Positions 7,787 to 17,474 are shown, counted from the first letter of the stretch. The stretch is 41,991 bases of DNA from Candidatus Saccharibacteria bacterium UBA3304 (GCA_002361425.1 DESW01000020.1:1-41991); one strand, 5' to 3'. Notes: generated by a model not told the origin, from the sequence alone. Made by a program: numbers and translations.

Positions 7787-8683
7787 ATGAGCGCTAATAA
7801 CGCTGAACCTACGGGTGAGGTCAAAAATCCAGATGAGCCTGTCTTAGGTGATAATGGTGTCGATTACGACAGTTATGCCTCGGAAGGGATTATTAAAAAA
7901 GCCACTAATGTGGATATGGATTTTGATTCCAAAGAATTCGAAAAGCGCCAAAAAACTGAATATTTCGTCAACATTGAAGGCGCCGAAAGACTTAAACGCG
8001 AAGAAGAGCGTCGTCGCGCCGCAGAAGAGAAGCGCCGTATTAGAGAGATCAATCGTCTCAGCAATAATACTGCACAGGGCACTGACTTATCTAGCATATC
8101 GAGCAAGGAAGATAAGCAACTTCAGAAGGCTATCGAGCAGAAAAAACGTACAGATCGTCGCCAAGAGAGGCGTACGAGGAGCGCTGCATTCATTCGCCGC
8201 ACCGTCAGCAATAAGAAAATTATGGCAATTCTATGCGTAGTACTAGTATTGCTTATTGTTGGCGTCATCGTTCTAATCCAGGTCCTAAAAGAGGAATCTG
8301 TTAAACAGAAAATCGCTCAGGTAGAAGAAGATTACAGTGCTTCAGTAATGAAATCGGAAGAGATTCGCGAGAAGTACGTTAATGACAGCGAATTCGATTA
8401 TGACGATGCAGTAGAAGCATATCGCGCGCTCGTCGAATCCTCTAAGAGCGATGTCGATAAAATTGAAAACACCATTCGCTTTTCCATGTTTGTCTCGAGC
8501 TATAGCAACGACTATCAACTAGCCGAAGAAACGCTTCTTTCGATTGAAGAAGTAGTTTCGAGAAACCCGAACTTCTATATTAGGTATTATGGCGAACTCT
8601 GCGAACTATACAAGAAGAGCGGCGACGTAGAGAAGTATGACGAGGCTTATAGGAAGAAAGCAGAATATGAGAGCCAAGACTAG
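7787..8683 (+). CDS. Single-pass membrane protein opening the pilus-tip operon, unknown function
   Basis: No family recognised. The 298-residue protein has a long, highly charged cytoplasmic N-terminal part (residues 1-143, including an Arg/Glu-rich helical stretch with EERRRAAEEKRRIREI), one transmembrane helix (about 144-166, AILCVVLVLLIVGVIVLI) and an outer domain of about 130 residues predicted to be all-helical, possibly TPR-like (ALVESS, LAEETLLSIEEVV, ELYKKSGDVEKYDEAY). Its 3' end overlaps the giant exported protein by 17 nt, so the two are co-transcribed. It may anchor the pilus tip or assist its assembly; this is inferred from position only. Confidence 0.75.
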   Translation: MSANNAEPTGEVKNPDEPVLGDNGVDYDSYASEGIIKKATNVDMDFDSKEFEKRQKTEYFVNIEGAERLKREEERRRAAEEKRRIREINRLSNNTAQGTDLSSISSKEDKQLQKAIEQKKRTDRRQERRTRSAAFIRRTVSNKKIMAILCVVLVLLIVGVIVLIQVLKEESVKQKIAQVEEDYSASVMKSEEIREKYVNDSEFDYDDAVEAYRALVESSKSDVDKIENTIRFSMFVSSYSNDYQLAEETLLSIEEVVSRNPNFYIRYYGELCELYKKSGDVEKYDEAYRKKAEYESQD

Positions 8684-11600
8684 CAAGAAAATTTGCATTT
8701 ATCTTGCAGCAATCCTAACCTTTTCACTAATTGGTTGCCGCGTATTCGCAGAATCATGGATTAGCCCGCCTAGCGTTGTCGGCCCTGGCGGCGGCGGTTC
8801 TGGCGGATCGGTATGTCCTAGTGGCTCTGAATCAAACTGGAAAACAGCAAACAACGACTGCCACGGTTCGTCATGGGTTTACTATAAGTATCATGCCGGC
8901 AGCGATACCTCCGGTGATGTGGTTTTTCATCCTGCAAAATCCGGCAGTGGCGATACATTAAGCAATGCCTGTAAGGAAACAGGTGGTTTTTGGCATTTGG
9001 GCTATGATGTCTCGCACTCGTGGAATATGACCTGTTATGGAAACTCGAATAATAGCCACTGGAACGCTGCAGCAGGCGAATGGGCGCAGTGTGGTGGCAG
9101 TATGTCTGGCACGCGTTACGAGGGATGGTCCAAGCTTCCATTTGTCATTGATGGTGCTGCTCACGCTCAGACGGTCTTCCATCAGAAGATTAGTACTAAC
9201 AATATGGCATTTGGCTATTGGAATGTATCTAATAATACATGGAGTTCATATGGCGTATTCGGCTCAACGTCGCTAAAAGGCGCTTCATACCACCCATCTA
9301 GCGGCTTGTCTCATACAATCTATCTGACAAAATCCGGTAAGAATGTTAATACGAGCTCATACTTTACCGCAGATCATTATGCAACCAGCCTAGAGCAGGT
9401 CAAGAAAGCATACAACAAAACTCTCGACAAATACATCGAGGAGCATCCATCTGAGGCATCTAGCTTTTCGAAATGGACCGATGGCAACATTCCTAACATC
9501 TCTGCCTTCTGTTCTGGTGACGATTCGGATCAAAAAGCGACATTTAGCGGTACGACAACGCTCGCTAGCCACGAGTTGAGCAGTACAAACGGCCGCTTCA
9601 ATGCAGTATTTAAACACAATATTGCTCGTGTTGATGGTGATGAATTTGAAGCAAAGAATGAATGGAGCACGAATCCATCATTAGGAACAAGCGTTAAAGG
9701 TGACTGGACCTCCAAGAAAAAAGGCGACTCTCTTGATGTGACTACGGAGACAATCCAGGGCTACCTCAATTACGGTGGCAGCATTAAGGTTTGTAGCAGC
9801 CTCAACTATTATTCAGAGATTCATTCGGATGGCACTAAGAAATCTGCCACCTCATCTCAAGTCTGCTATACCTTTACCCGTGGCAACCCATCTTCTGGTG
9901 GCGATATCGCTGTTGATGTCTATGGCGATGGTTACAATAATAAGATTGGTACTACCGCCAAGCGATATGTTTTGTCCGAGAATGGTAATGGTGAATATAA
10001 AATCGTGTATCACGATACTGCTAAGCGTACGGATAGTGTAGGCGACGAGATTTCATTCTCCTGGAAAACGACTAACACGACCAAAACTCTAACGGCTGAA
10101 GGCGTTGAAGATAAAAATGCTAGCGGTAGCTCTGGCTATGTTGGCAGCGGCGGAAGCATTGTCAATCATCATCCTGAGGTTAGCGGCGTTCTTAAATATG
10201 GTCAGACCGTCACATTCTGTAATAATTTTGAATGGCATTCGCAGAAGCATAAATATACGAGCCGTGACTATGTCCAAACTGGTACTACGACTTCAAATGG
10301 TCGAACTGTCCCAACTTACGGTTATAGGTGGGTAACGCACGAAGATAACTATACGAGCATCAATGGCAGTAAGAACGGTGGCTGCGTTGAGATCTATCGC
10401 CCAGAAAAACGCTGCGCCATCGACACCTCGATGAAGTTCGGTATTGAGAACGGTGAAAATATTGGTCGTGTTGGCGTCAGGAACTTTAGCTCTCCTGGTA
10501 CGAGCAGCTACTCCTGGACGGCCGTTAATAGCAACACAACTCATACTGTATCTGATTTCTACGACAAGAACACTTGGGCTATGCCGGGCGACTCGATCCA
10601 GTTTAAGTATGAAGCCTGTGCTGGCGCGTTCTATACTATAGAAACTAACCCGAGCATCAGTGGGCTTGGCACACATTATTCTACTGCCGGCTACGTTGCT
10701 CGCGACGCGTATGGTACGGACGCAACATCTCTAGGCGCTCGTATATATAACAAGAAAGACTCGAATACTGATGGTTATCTCTTCAAGGATGAAGCGAACC
10801 GCTATCGCAACTATTCGTCATACAAGAACCCAGTCAATACTACTAACGCAAACTTAGCAGCAATTACGGCGGCCACTCCGCTTCCGTATGCAACTTGGAC
10901 TACTGGCTTCAATGGCGCCAATAAGCCAGCCAGCGGCTTCCTTAGCGGTAGCTCTCCAAATCCAATCGCCGAGATGTCCGGTAGTGGCAGCTCTGTTATC
11001 AGCGTCCCTGCAGCAAAGAGCCCAAGCACGAACAATTATGATGGCGACGTTACTAACTCGTATAAAATCTGTAAGTCGAATGGCGATGGCTGTCGTCTCT
11101 TACAACAAGATGTTGGCGGCTCGGTCACTCAGCAGTTTACCTGGAATCACCTAGTATTGCGCGATAGCTCAGTTTCCGGCTCGGTTACTACTCATAGCGC
11201 CAGCGGTTTGGTTCGCGTTCCATATAACTATTATCTCAAACCATACGTTAAGAACGATGATCCAGACGGCGTTGTCTATCTCGGTGAAAGCAAGGTAACC
11301 TATCCAGGCGTCGTTGTCTTCCCACGCAAGAACGCAGTTGTCCATGGTGGCGCAACTTACGCTACGATTACGAAAGAGACGCATCTCAATGTTCGCGTCT
11401 ATAACCAGAGAACTGGTAGAAATCTTGAGGTCAAGAATACTACCCAGCGCCTTAACCAAAACGGTAACTTGACGATTACTGACGATTCGTCATTCATGAC
11501 TGGTGGTATGAAGTTCGATATTCTCGATGACGGCTACAATACAGTTGGTGACAAGATTTGTACAGAGATTAAAATCTGGCCAATCGATAGCCATGAAACT

Positions 11601-12875
11601 GGTAGTAGCGCTACGGTATATGGCGCAACTGCTACTAATGGTGATAACAGGTGGCAATATCAGTACGCTCTCATGGAAGGCTACAGAACTAACTCCAGTG
11701 GCAACCCAGTCTTTACTGCGTACGCAACTTCTTGTTCGACTATCGCAAAGCGCCCGACCATGAGCGTAGAATCCTCGAACGCTTATAGCGCAACCGCAGT
11801 CAACAACAAGCCTGGCTTCACGACTGGTCTTTACGCAAAATGGTTCGGTGGCAAGAGATACATCTTTGGCTCATGGAGTGAATACGGCATCTTTGGCCGC
11901 ATCAACGTTACTGACGGCCGCACCTTCGTTTCCGGCGCAGCAGTTGGCTATGACGAAAATGTTGGCGGCACAACACGCAATGCTTCTCGCAATAACAACA
12001 GCAATACTGTTGCAACAGGGAAGACTAGTGGCAAAGTCTGCATGTTCTCTACGCAAACCTTCGTCAATCTTGTCGGCAATGATTGCAAGTCATCATCTGC
12101 CGTTATTGGCACTGATGCGATGGTGAACTACCGCGACAATATCCTCGACCGCTATGGCAAGATCGGTACTGACAAGAAGAGTGAGCATATTAAAGTTACA
12201 AAGAAAACCAGTGATGGTAAGTATGATCTCAACATTTCTCAAGATCAGATTAGCTCCTATCGCATCGAAAAGAATGGTGATGTAGCAAACAACAAGAGTA
12301 TCGTTGGCCTTTATGTTAACGGCGACGCTGTACTTACGGGCACTCCGAAGTTCGCCGATAGCGATAACCGCACGATTGTTTATAACGTTAAAGGCACGCT
12401 CATAATTAACGGAAATATTAATGATGAGCGCAACGAATCGAAGAGTTCTATCAGTGATCTCACCGGTGTAATTATTATCGCCAAGAGAGTATGGGTCACC
12501 GGCAACGTAGATTATATTAACGCTACGATTGTTACGCGCGATGCTGACGGTGCAGAAATTAATACCTGTAAGACTGATGGCGGTGTCACTATTACGGTCG
12601 GTACTGGTAATGAAGGCGCTAGCCGTGGTACCATGACCAATCATCTCTGCAATAAGACCTTAACCTTCGATGGCCCAGTTTTTACGCGCAAGATTATTCT
12701 TAACCGTACTGCTGGCGCAAGCGATGGCGGTACCTTCCCAGCAGGCGTCCAATCTATTAAGCGCGCCGAAATCTTCAATCTTAATATGGCAAATTACCTC
12801 TGGAGCTTTGATCAAATGACTCACTACAGTCAGGCTGTCACGACCTACTCGCGTGAGCTGCCAACGAGGTATTAA
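8667..12875 (+). CDS. Giant exported protein, putative pilus-tip adhesin (PilY1-like position)
   Basis: The 1402-residue protein has a signal peptide (basic MRAKTSKK, hydrophobic core, then LIGC lipobox at 21-24 or a VFA cleavage site at 28). A GPGGGGSGGS linker follows, then a long Ser/Thr/Gly/Asn-rich beta-type region with spaced cysteine pairs and several Ig-sized modules. The last 190 residues look like a pilus-associated C-terminal domain (NGDAVLTG, GTLIINGNI, IIIAKRVWVTGNV) ending in SRELPTRY. No C-terminal anchor is seen. Start is set at 8667 by AGGAAG ten bases upstream, rather than the earlier in-frame ATG at 8637. Lying directly before four minor pilins, it sits where PilY1-type adhesins lie. 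Function is inferred. Confidence 0.75.
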   Translation: MRAKTSKKICIYLAAILTFSLIGCRVFAESWISPPSVVGPGGGGSGGSVCPSGSESNWKTANNDCHGSSWVYYKYHAGSDTSGDVVFHPAKSGSGDTLSNACKETGGFWHLGYDVSHSWNMTCYGNSNNSHWNAAAGEWAQCGGSMSGTRYEGWSKLPFVIDGAAHAQTVFHQKISTNNMAFGYWNVSNNTWSSYGVFGSTSLKGASYHPSSGLSHTIYLTKSGKNVNTSSYFTADHYATSLEQVKKAYNKTLDKYIEEHPSEASSFSKWTDGNIPNISAFCSGDDSDQKATFSGTTTLASHELSSTNGRFNAVFKHNIARVDGDEFEAKNEWSTNPSLGTSVKGDWTSKKKGDSLDVTTETIQGYLNYGGSIKVCSSLNYYSEIHSDGTKKSATSSQVCYTFTRGNPSSGGDIAVDVYGDGYNNKIGTTAKRYVLSENGNGEYKIVYHDTAKRTDSVGDEISFSWKTTNTTKTLTAEGVEDKNASGSSGYVGSGGSIVNHHPEVSGVLKYGQTVTFCNNFEWHSQKHKYTSRDYVQTGTTTSNGRTVPTYGYRWVTHEDNYTSINGSKNGGCVEIYRPEKRCAIDTSMKFGIENGENIGRVGVRNFSSPGTSSYSWTAVNSNTTHTVSDFYDKNTWAMPGDSIQFKYEACAGAFYTIETNPSISGLGTHYSTAGYVARDAYGTDATSLGARIYNKKDSNTDGYLFKDEANRYRNYSSYKNPVNTTNANLAAITAATPLPYATWTTGFNGANKPASGFLSGSSPNPIAEMSGSGSSVISVPAAKSPSTNNYDGDVTNSYKICKSNGDGCRLLQQDVGGSVTQQFTWNHLVLRDSSVSGSVTTHSASGLVRVPYNYYLKPYVKNDDPDGVVYLGESKVTYPGVVVFPRKNAVVHGGATYATITKETHLNVRVYNQRTGRNLEVKNTTQRLNQNGNLTITDDSSFMTGGMKFDILDDGYNTVGDKICTEIKIWPIDSHETGSSATVYGATATNGDNRWQYQYALMEGYRTNSSGNPVFTAYATSCSTIAKRPTMSVESSNAYSATAVNNKPGFTTGLYAKWFGGKRYIFGSWSEYGIFGRINVTDGRTFVSGAAVGYDENVGGTTRNASRNNNSNTVATGKTSGKVCMFSTQTFVNLVGNDCKSSSAVIGTDAMVNYRDNILDRYGKIGTDKKSEHIKVTKKTSDGKYDLNISQDQISSYRIEKNGDVANNKSIVGLYVNGDAVLTGTPKFADSDNRTIVYNVKGTLIINGNINDERNESKSSISDLTGVIIIAKRVWVTGNVDYINATIVTRDADGAEINTCKTDGGVTITVGTGNEGASRGTMTNHLCNKTLTFDGPVFTRKIILNRTAGASDGGTFPAGVQSIKRAEIFNLNMANYLWSFDQMTHYSQAVTTYSRELPTRY

Positions 12876-12902
12876 AAGGGTGCATTTTCGCTTATGCTAA
12901 TG

Positions 12903-12908
12903 TATAAT
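12903..12908 (+). promoter_or_regulatory. -10 box before the minor pilin genes
   Basis: TATAAT predicts a start at 12915, the A of an in-frame ATG. A second, internal promoter may thus drive the pilins apart from the giant protein. No -35 box or proper TGn extension is visible. Confidence 0.55.
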
Positions 12909-12914
12909 AAAAAT

Positions 12915-13922
12915 ATGGGCATGCATCTGGAGGAGGAGCAAAAAGGCTTCACTATTATTGAAGTTATGCTGTTTTTGGCATTGAGTGGCTTTTTGCTCGT
13001 CGGTATTCTAGCTGGTACCGGTTCCAGCATCGCAAACCAGCGCTATAAAGACGCTGTTCAGGATGCCGCTGACGCTCTACGCAGTGCATATTCTTTTGTT
13101 GCTGATACTCAGGTTGAGACCCGTGACAAGAAACAGGGTGCTTGTGGTGGTACTGTAGAAGGTGCTGACTATGGCAGCGATAACGAGGCTAACCTCTATC
13201 GTGGCCGCACCACCTGTGCCGTCTATGGCGCCGTTGTTATGATTGACGGCAATCGCATTCAGACTACTACCGTAATTGGTCGTGACTACTTCGACTTTGT
13301 TCGCGCCGCTCAGGAAGTTTCCGCCGGCAAGAACGTCAGTGAAGAGTTTGCAGAGGATGTCAAAGTTGCTTTGAACCCAACCAGCGACCTCGCATTGCTA
13401 AAAGCATTGCACGTCAATAACCTTGCCTATCAGTGTGGCACGATGGCTAGCTGCAAAGACATCAGTGTTCCTGGTGGCTCTAAGGTTCAGAGGCTTAAGT
13501 GGGATACTATTTTCAAAGCTCCACGCTCGGCCGAGCAGAGCAAGAACGAAGATCTTAAGCTAACCTTGCTTATTTATCGCTCGCCAGTAAACGGCGTTAT
13601 TCGTACGATTTCTATGAGTAAAGCAATCGAGTACAATGGCAAGGTTGTCGATTATGCTAAGGATACATTTACGAGCCTAAAGGACCAGGGCATTTATCAG
13701 TTCTTCGAAAATGATGCAGCTGGCAATCCGCAATTAACCCAGAAAGACCTTTATTTGTGTATTGATAGTAATGGCGCTGAAAGCTATGCTGATCACCGCC
13801 GCATCATCAAGATTACTAGAAATGCACACTCTCAGAGTGGCGTGATTTTGCTAGACATGGACGAAGAAGCTTACTACGATTCACCAACTAATACGGACCC
13901 AGTACTATGCGACGACAAGTAA
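12915..13922 (+). CDS. Minor type IV pilin, GspH/FimU-like position
   Basis: Has a class III (prepilin) signal: MGMHLEEEQKG then FTIIEVMLFLALSGF, cleaved after Gly11, with Glu at +5 of the mature chain. The 336-residue protein continues as a single hydrophobic helix and a large outer domain with cysteines spaced for disulfides (GACGG, CAVYG, CGTMASC, LYLCIDS). I chose 12915 because a -10 box ends at 12908 and the longer frame start (12894) lies upstream of it. First of four pilin-type genes, it matches H/FimU in the usual H-I-J-K order. Individual assignment rests on order, not fold. Confidence 0.82.
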   Translation: MGMHLEEEQKGFTIIEVMLFLALSGFLLVGILAGTGSSIANQRYKDAVQDAADALRSAYSFVADTQVETRDKKQGACGGTVEGADYGSDNEANLYRGRTTCAVYGAVVMIDGNRIQTTTVIGRDYFDFVRAAQEVSAGKNVSEEFAEDVKVALNPTSDLALLKALHVNNLAYQCGTMASCKDISVPGGSKVQRLKWDTIFKAPRSAEQSKNEDLKLTLLIYRSPVNGVIRTISMSKAIEYNGKVVDYAKDTFTSLKDQGIYQFFENDAAGNPQLTQKDLYLCIDSNGAESYADHRRIIKITRNAHSQSGVILLDMDEEAYYDSPTNTDPVLCDDK

Positions 13923-14731
13923 AAACATCTAGACGCGGCGATACACTTATCGAGGTCATGCTATCGATTTCGATTTTTGCTCTCGTTGCAATGATTACAA
14001 TCAACATGATGAACGACGGCATCAATACCGCTCAGCGTACACTTGAGGCTGAGATGGCTCGCAACGAAATCGATGCTCAAGCAGAAGCTTTGCGCTACAT
14101 TCATAACAACTATGTCGCAGAGCGTCAGAAGCTTGAGAGCGAGAGCCAATTCCGCAAGATTTGGAATAAGCTCATCTCGAAGGCAGTTCGCCCAAGTATT
14201 ACGGCTACGGAAATGGCCGAAACTGAGAGCGGCAAATCCTTTGATATTAATGATATGAATTCCTGTGAGGAGCCATATGCTGAGCAGGCTCATCTCCAGC
14301 GTTTCAACGCATTCATTTTGAATACTCGCCTCATCATGCCAGAGCTTTCGACTGAGAGTGACTTCAAGTATCTCGGTTATAACTACAATGAGCTAACCGA
14401 TCATATGATCGCCTATCATAATACTGACGCTAAGAAATTTAGTGCGCCATCACTTTATCCGCGCCTTATCTTTGGTAAGCTTTCTAATAAAGGCACTGGC
14501 AAGAAAAATACCGAAGAAGCTAACCTCGATGAAGGGAAGGATATCTTCAATGATATCTCCGTTGCTGAAGGTATTTGGATTGACGCAGTAAGCAATATTG
14601 ATACTTACGGCAAGACTGGCGCTGATTACTATGACTTCTATATCCGCACTTGTTGGCATGCTGCTGGTCAGCGTACTCCGTCCACGATTACTACTGTTGT
14701 TCGCCTTTATAATCCGGAGGTTATGGAATAA
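13907..14731 (+). CDS. Minor type IV pilin, GspI/PilV-like position
   Basis: The prepilin leader MRRQVKTSRRG precedes DTLIEVMLSISIFALVAM; cleavage after Gly11 leaves Asp at +1 and Glu at +5. The 274-residue product has one N-terminal helix and a large helical then mixed outer domain, with one cysteine near the middle and one near the end. It overlaps the previous gene by 16 nt with no obvious Shine-Dalgarno site, so translation is probably coupled. Second in the pilin series. Confidence 0.82.
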   Translation: MRRQVKTSRRGDTLIEVMLSISIFALVAMITINMMNDGINTAQRTLEAEMARNEIDAQAEALRYIHNNYVAERQKLESESQFRKIWNKLISKAVRPSITATEMAETESGKSFDINDMNSCEEPYAEQAHLQRFNAFILNTRLIMPELSTESDFKYLGYNYNELTDHMIAYHNTDAKKFSAPSLYPRLIFGKLSNKGTGKKNTEEANLDEGKDIFNDISVAEGIWIDAVSNIDTYGKTGADYYDFYIRTCWHAAGQRTPSTITTVVRLYNPEVME

Positions 14732-15696
14732 TGTCGAAGAAAAAAGCCTTCACTATCATTGAGCTCATGTTGGCCATGGCCTTCCTTGGTACGATGCTTG
14801 TTGGTATCGCATCACTCACGATGCGCATTACGAACATTTATCAGAAGGGTCTTGCTCTACGCAGTATTAACTCTATCGGCCGCGAGATTATCTCGGATAT
14901 TACGCGCACAGTTAACGCTTCTAAAGTAAATATCGATATTAACCCGGAGATACCAACTAGCCACCAGGTCGAGCAGTCGCACATCGATGAAGCGCGTGCG
15001 GATTACTTTATCGCTACCGCAGAGGATGATGGTCGTCAGCTAGGCGGCGTCTTCTGCACGGGCGATTATAGCTATGTTTGGAACACTGCAGACAATTTGC
15101 GCAAAGTTCGTGCTAACGAGCAATTGAAGAACAAAATCTATACTGGCACGACAATTAATACTGCGCTCGGCCTTCATGCCTATGTTATTAAGGCAAAAGA
15201 TGGCTATATGATTCCTAAGTTCGCTCGCTTCCAGGATAAAGAACGCCAAGCTTGCGCACATACTGAGGTGACATCGGCTACCGAAAAGACCTATATTCCT
15301 TCAACGGGCCCTGGCATCAAGAAGACGAACGCTTACTTGTTTGAGCTGAACGCAGAAGATTCTAACGCAACGCTAAACAAAGTCACAGAATTAATTGAAG
15401 ACAATGAATCCGACCTCGCGATGTATAACTTCACAGTCTTCCCAGCAACTCAGCATGCTACGACGAAGCAGATTTTCTACTCGGGCATGTTCATCTTGGC
15501 AACCTATCGTGGTGGCGTCAACATTCAGTCGAATGGCGACTTCTGCGAGGGTTCCGATCATGAGAACGGCGAACGCGATAGTGAGGATTCTGACGAAATG
15601 ACGCTAAACGATTTCGATTACTGCGCAGTAAATAAATTCAACTTTTCTGCACGTGCGACTGGGGAAACTGGTATAAATAAGTATGGAGGTAATTAA
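14731..15696 (+). CDS. Minor type IV pilin, GspJ/PilW-like position
   Basis: The short prepilin leader MSKKKA precedes FTIIELMLAMAFLGTMLVG, with Glu at +5. At 321 residues it fits the larger GspJ/PilW-type minor pilins, which build the pilus tip with the H, I and K members. The start ATG overlaps the upstream TAA by one base, and GGAGG (14716-14720) lies ten bases before it. The outer domain has several cysteines in its second half (GVFCTGD, QACAHT, GDFCEGS, DYCAVN). Confidence 0.85.
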   Translation: MSKKKAFTIIELMLAMAFLGTMLVGIASLTMRITNIYQKGLALRSINSIGREIISDITRTVNASKVNIDINPEIPTSHQVEQSHIDEARADYFIATAEDDGRQLGGVFCTGDYSYVWNTADNLRKVRANEQLKNKIYTGTTINTALGLHAYVIKAKDGYMIPKFARFQDKERQACAHTEVTSATEKTYIPSTGPGIKKTNAYLFELNAEDSNATLNKVTELIEDNESDLAMYNFTVFPATQHATTKQIFYSGMFILATYRGGVNIQSNGDFCEGSDHENGERDSEDSDEMTLNDFDYCAVNKFNFSARATGETGINKYGGN

Positions 15697-15697
15697 T

Positions 15698-17311
15698 ATG
15701 AAGGCTAAAAGAACAGAGACGAGGAAAGGTGCGGCCTCGATCTATATTGTAATTTTTACAACAACTTTGTTGGGTATTATTGCATTGAGTTTCGTTCGCA
15801 TTATGCTCGCAGAATCTCTCCGCACTACCAACTATAGCCTTTCTCAGTCCGCCTACAACTCCGCACTTGCTGGCGTAGAAGATGCGAAAATTGTTCTTCT
15901 CCGCTACCAAAGCTGTATCAACAAGGGTACCTATGTTTCTGGTGGTGGCAAGTCTGCCAGTTGTGATCAGATTTATAGCCTCTTCGGTAACCAGAACGCT
16001 GCTTACAAGACCTCCCAAGACTGTAGCGTTGTCGGTAAAATCCTTCACTCTAGTCAGTCTAATCTTGATAAAGAGACTCTTATTCAGACTCAAGACAATG
16101 TCGACACTGGTACTATTGACCAGGCCTACACTTGTGTAAAGATCTCTACTTATACTGAAGACTTCCTCGCTACACTCAATAGCAAAAACCCAACCAAACT
16201 TATCCCACTTCGTAGCGATAGTCCAGAAACTCAAAAGAGAATTAATCGCATTCAGATTCAGTGGTTCGATAGCCAGAACTATGATGACGTCTCGAACTCT
16301 GACGGTAACATTAAGACTGGCTTCTCTGGCTTCTGGAAGAGCGGCAGCAATAGCGACCTCACCGGCAAGCTAGTTTCGAACAAGGGTGTCTATAACAGTG
16401 GTAGCTCAACTGCTGCTGATTACGGCAACGCATTCACTAGCGATCCTGTCGTGCCTCCTGTAATTCAGGCAACCGTAATTCAGAGCGCAAACTCCTTCAC
16501 GATGGATCAATTCTACGCTAGCGAGGGAACTGGTAATGCTAGCAGGACCAATCGTGGCACTTTGATGCTTCGCCCAACTAGCAATAAGGACGCAACTCTT
16601 CTTAGTAATCGCCAGGTCAGCACTGCTGCCGACGGCAACCACTCCAACGTTTTGCCACAGAATTCAATTGCTTACTCTGCAAACAAGAGCTTCAACACTC
16701 CAATGGATGTTGTTTGCGACCCGGGCCACCCAGATCAGTGGGGCACCTACGCTTGTAAAGCAGACTTCTATCTTCCAGCCCCACTCGGCTCTTTCTATAC
16801 TGACGGTCACGCAAGCGAACGCAACATGGCAACTTCCTTCCTAGTTGTCAACCTACCATATGGTGGTCCACAAACCGATATTTCGGCAAAGATGTATAGC
16901 TGTATCGATCCTCAGAAGCCAATCAACGCTACGATTGCAACTGCAGGTGGCGCTGTAAACTGTGAAATCATCTACTTCGCAAACGTTCAGCCAATGGTCG
17001 ACTCGACTGGCCGCGCAAACGATCTCTTCCGCCGCGTCGAATCTCGCATCGAGCTCGCTGATACTAACTTCCCAATCGCGAACTATGCACTCGCAATGAC
17101 CGATCCGGCCAACACTAATGGCATCGTCAAAGACTTCTATGTCACTAATAACTGTAGCTATTCTAGCTCTTGGTTTGATACTGCTACCAAGCAGATTAAG
17201 AACAAGAAAGGTGGCATTGATGCTCACGGTGAGCTCGGCGCTAACCAAGTTACCTGTGCTAACTCCAAGAAGAATAACACTGATACTCCAGGCAACGGTA
17301 ACGGTGAATAA
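15698..17311 (+). CDS. PilX/GspK-like minor pilin
   Basis: The leader MKAKRTETRKG precedes AASIYIVIFTTTLLGIIALS; there is no Glu at +5, as in GspK/PilX members, which cap the pilus tip. After the helix comes the typical helical run SLSQSAYNSALAGVEDAK. The 538-residue protein then carries a very large cysteine-containing outer domain and a Gly/Asn-rich end. GGAGGT at 15685-15690 sets the start at 15698; the earlier in-frame ATG at 15683 lies upstream of that site. Last gene of the operon, closed by a UUCG-loop terminator. Confidence 0.82.
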   Translation: MKAKRTETRKGAASIYIVIFTTTLLGIIALSFVRIMLAESLRTTNYSLSQSAYNSALAGVEDAKIVLLRYQSCINKGTYVSGGGKSASCDQIYSLFGNQNAAYKTSQDCSVVGKILHSSQSNLDKETLIQTQDNVDTGTIDQAYTCVKISTYTEDFLATLNSKNPTKLIPLRSDSPETQKRINRIQIQWFDSQNYDDVSNSDGNIKTGFSGFWKSGSNSDLTGKLVSNKGVYNSGSSTAADYGNAFTSDPVVPPVIQATVIQSANSFTMDQFYASEGTGNASRTNRGTLMLRPTSNKDATLLSNRQVSTAADGNHSNVLPQNSIAYSANKSFNTPMDVVCDPGHPDQWGTYACKADFYLPAPLGSFYTDGHASERNMATSFLVVNLPYGGPQTDISAKMYSCIDPQKPINATIATAGGAVNCEIIYFANVQPMVDSTGRANDLFRRVESRIELADTNFPIANYALAMTDPANTNGIVKDFYVTNNCSYSSSWFDTATKQIKNKKGGIDAHGELGANQVTCANSKKNNTDTPGNGNGE

Positions 17312-17326
17312 AAAAGCATAAAAAAT

Positions 17327-17350
17327 CTGGCCCTTCGGGGTCAGTTTTTT
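17327..17350 (+). terminator. Intrinsic terminator of the pilus-tip operon
   Basis: CTGGCCC (17327-17333) pairs with GGGTCAG (17338-17344, one G-U pair) around a stable TTCG tetraloop, followed by six T. Confidence 0.92.
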
Positions 17351-17352
17351 GT

Positions 17353-17439
17353 TGGTGCCCGCGACTAGACTCGAACTAGCACATCCGTAAAGACACTAGC
17401 ACCTGAAGCTAGCGCGTCTACCAATTCCGCCACGCGGGC
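17353..17439 (-). tRNA. tRNA-Leu (anticodon CAG)
   Basis: The minus strand folds into a type II tRNA: acceptor GCCCGCG/CGCGGGC, D-arm GGCGGAATTGGTAGACGC, anticodon loop TTCAGGT, a long variable arm of leucine type, T-loop TTCGAGT and encoded CCA. It reads CUG codons. A -10 box sits just upstream of the 5' end. Confidence 0.97.
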
Positions 17440-17447
17440 ATGTGGTA

Positions 17448-17468
17448 ATTATAGCATAATGGTATAAT
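17448..17468. promoter_or_regulatory. Back-to-back promoters of tRNA-Leu (minus) and the glycosyltransferase (plus)
   Basis: On the minus strand TGcTATAAT (17456-17448) lies a few bases before the tRNA. On the plus strand TGgTATAAT (17460-17468) predicts transcription from 17475, the A of the next ATG. The two -10 boxes are nine bases apart. Confidence 0.8.
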
Positions 17469-17474
17469 AGACTC

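Noticed and set aside
8637..8666. Earlier start of the giant exported protein at 8637
   Set aside because: It would add ten residues before a well-formed signal peptide, and the AGGAAG site fits the ATG at 8667.
8667..17311. CRISPR array or tandem DNA repeats in the large surface genes
   Set aside because: Modules repeat only loosely at protein level; I found no regularly spaced identical DNA repeats in the window, and no insertion sequences.
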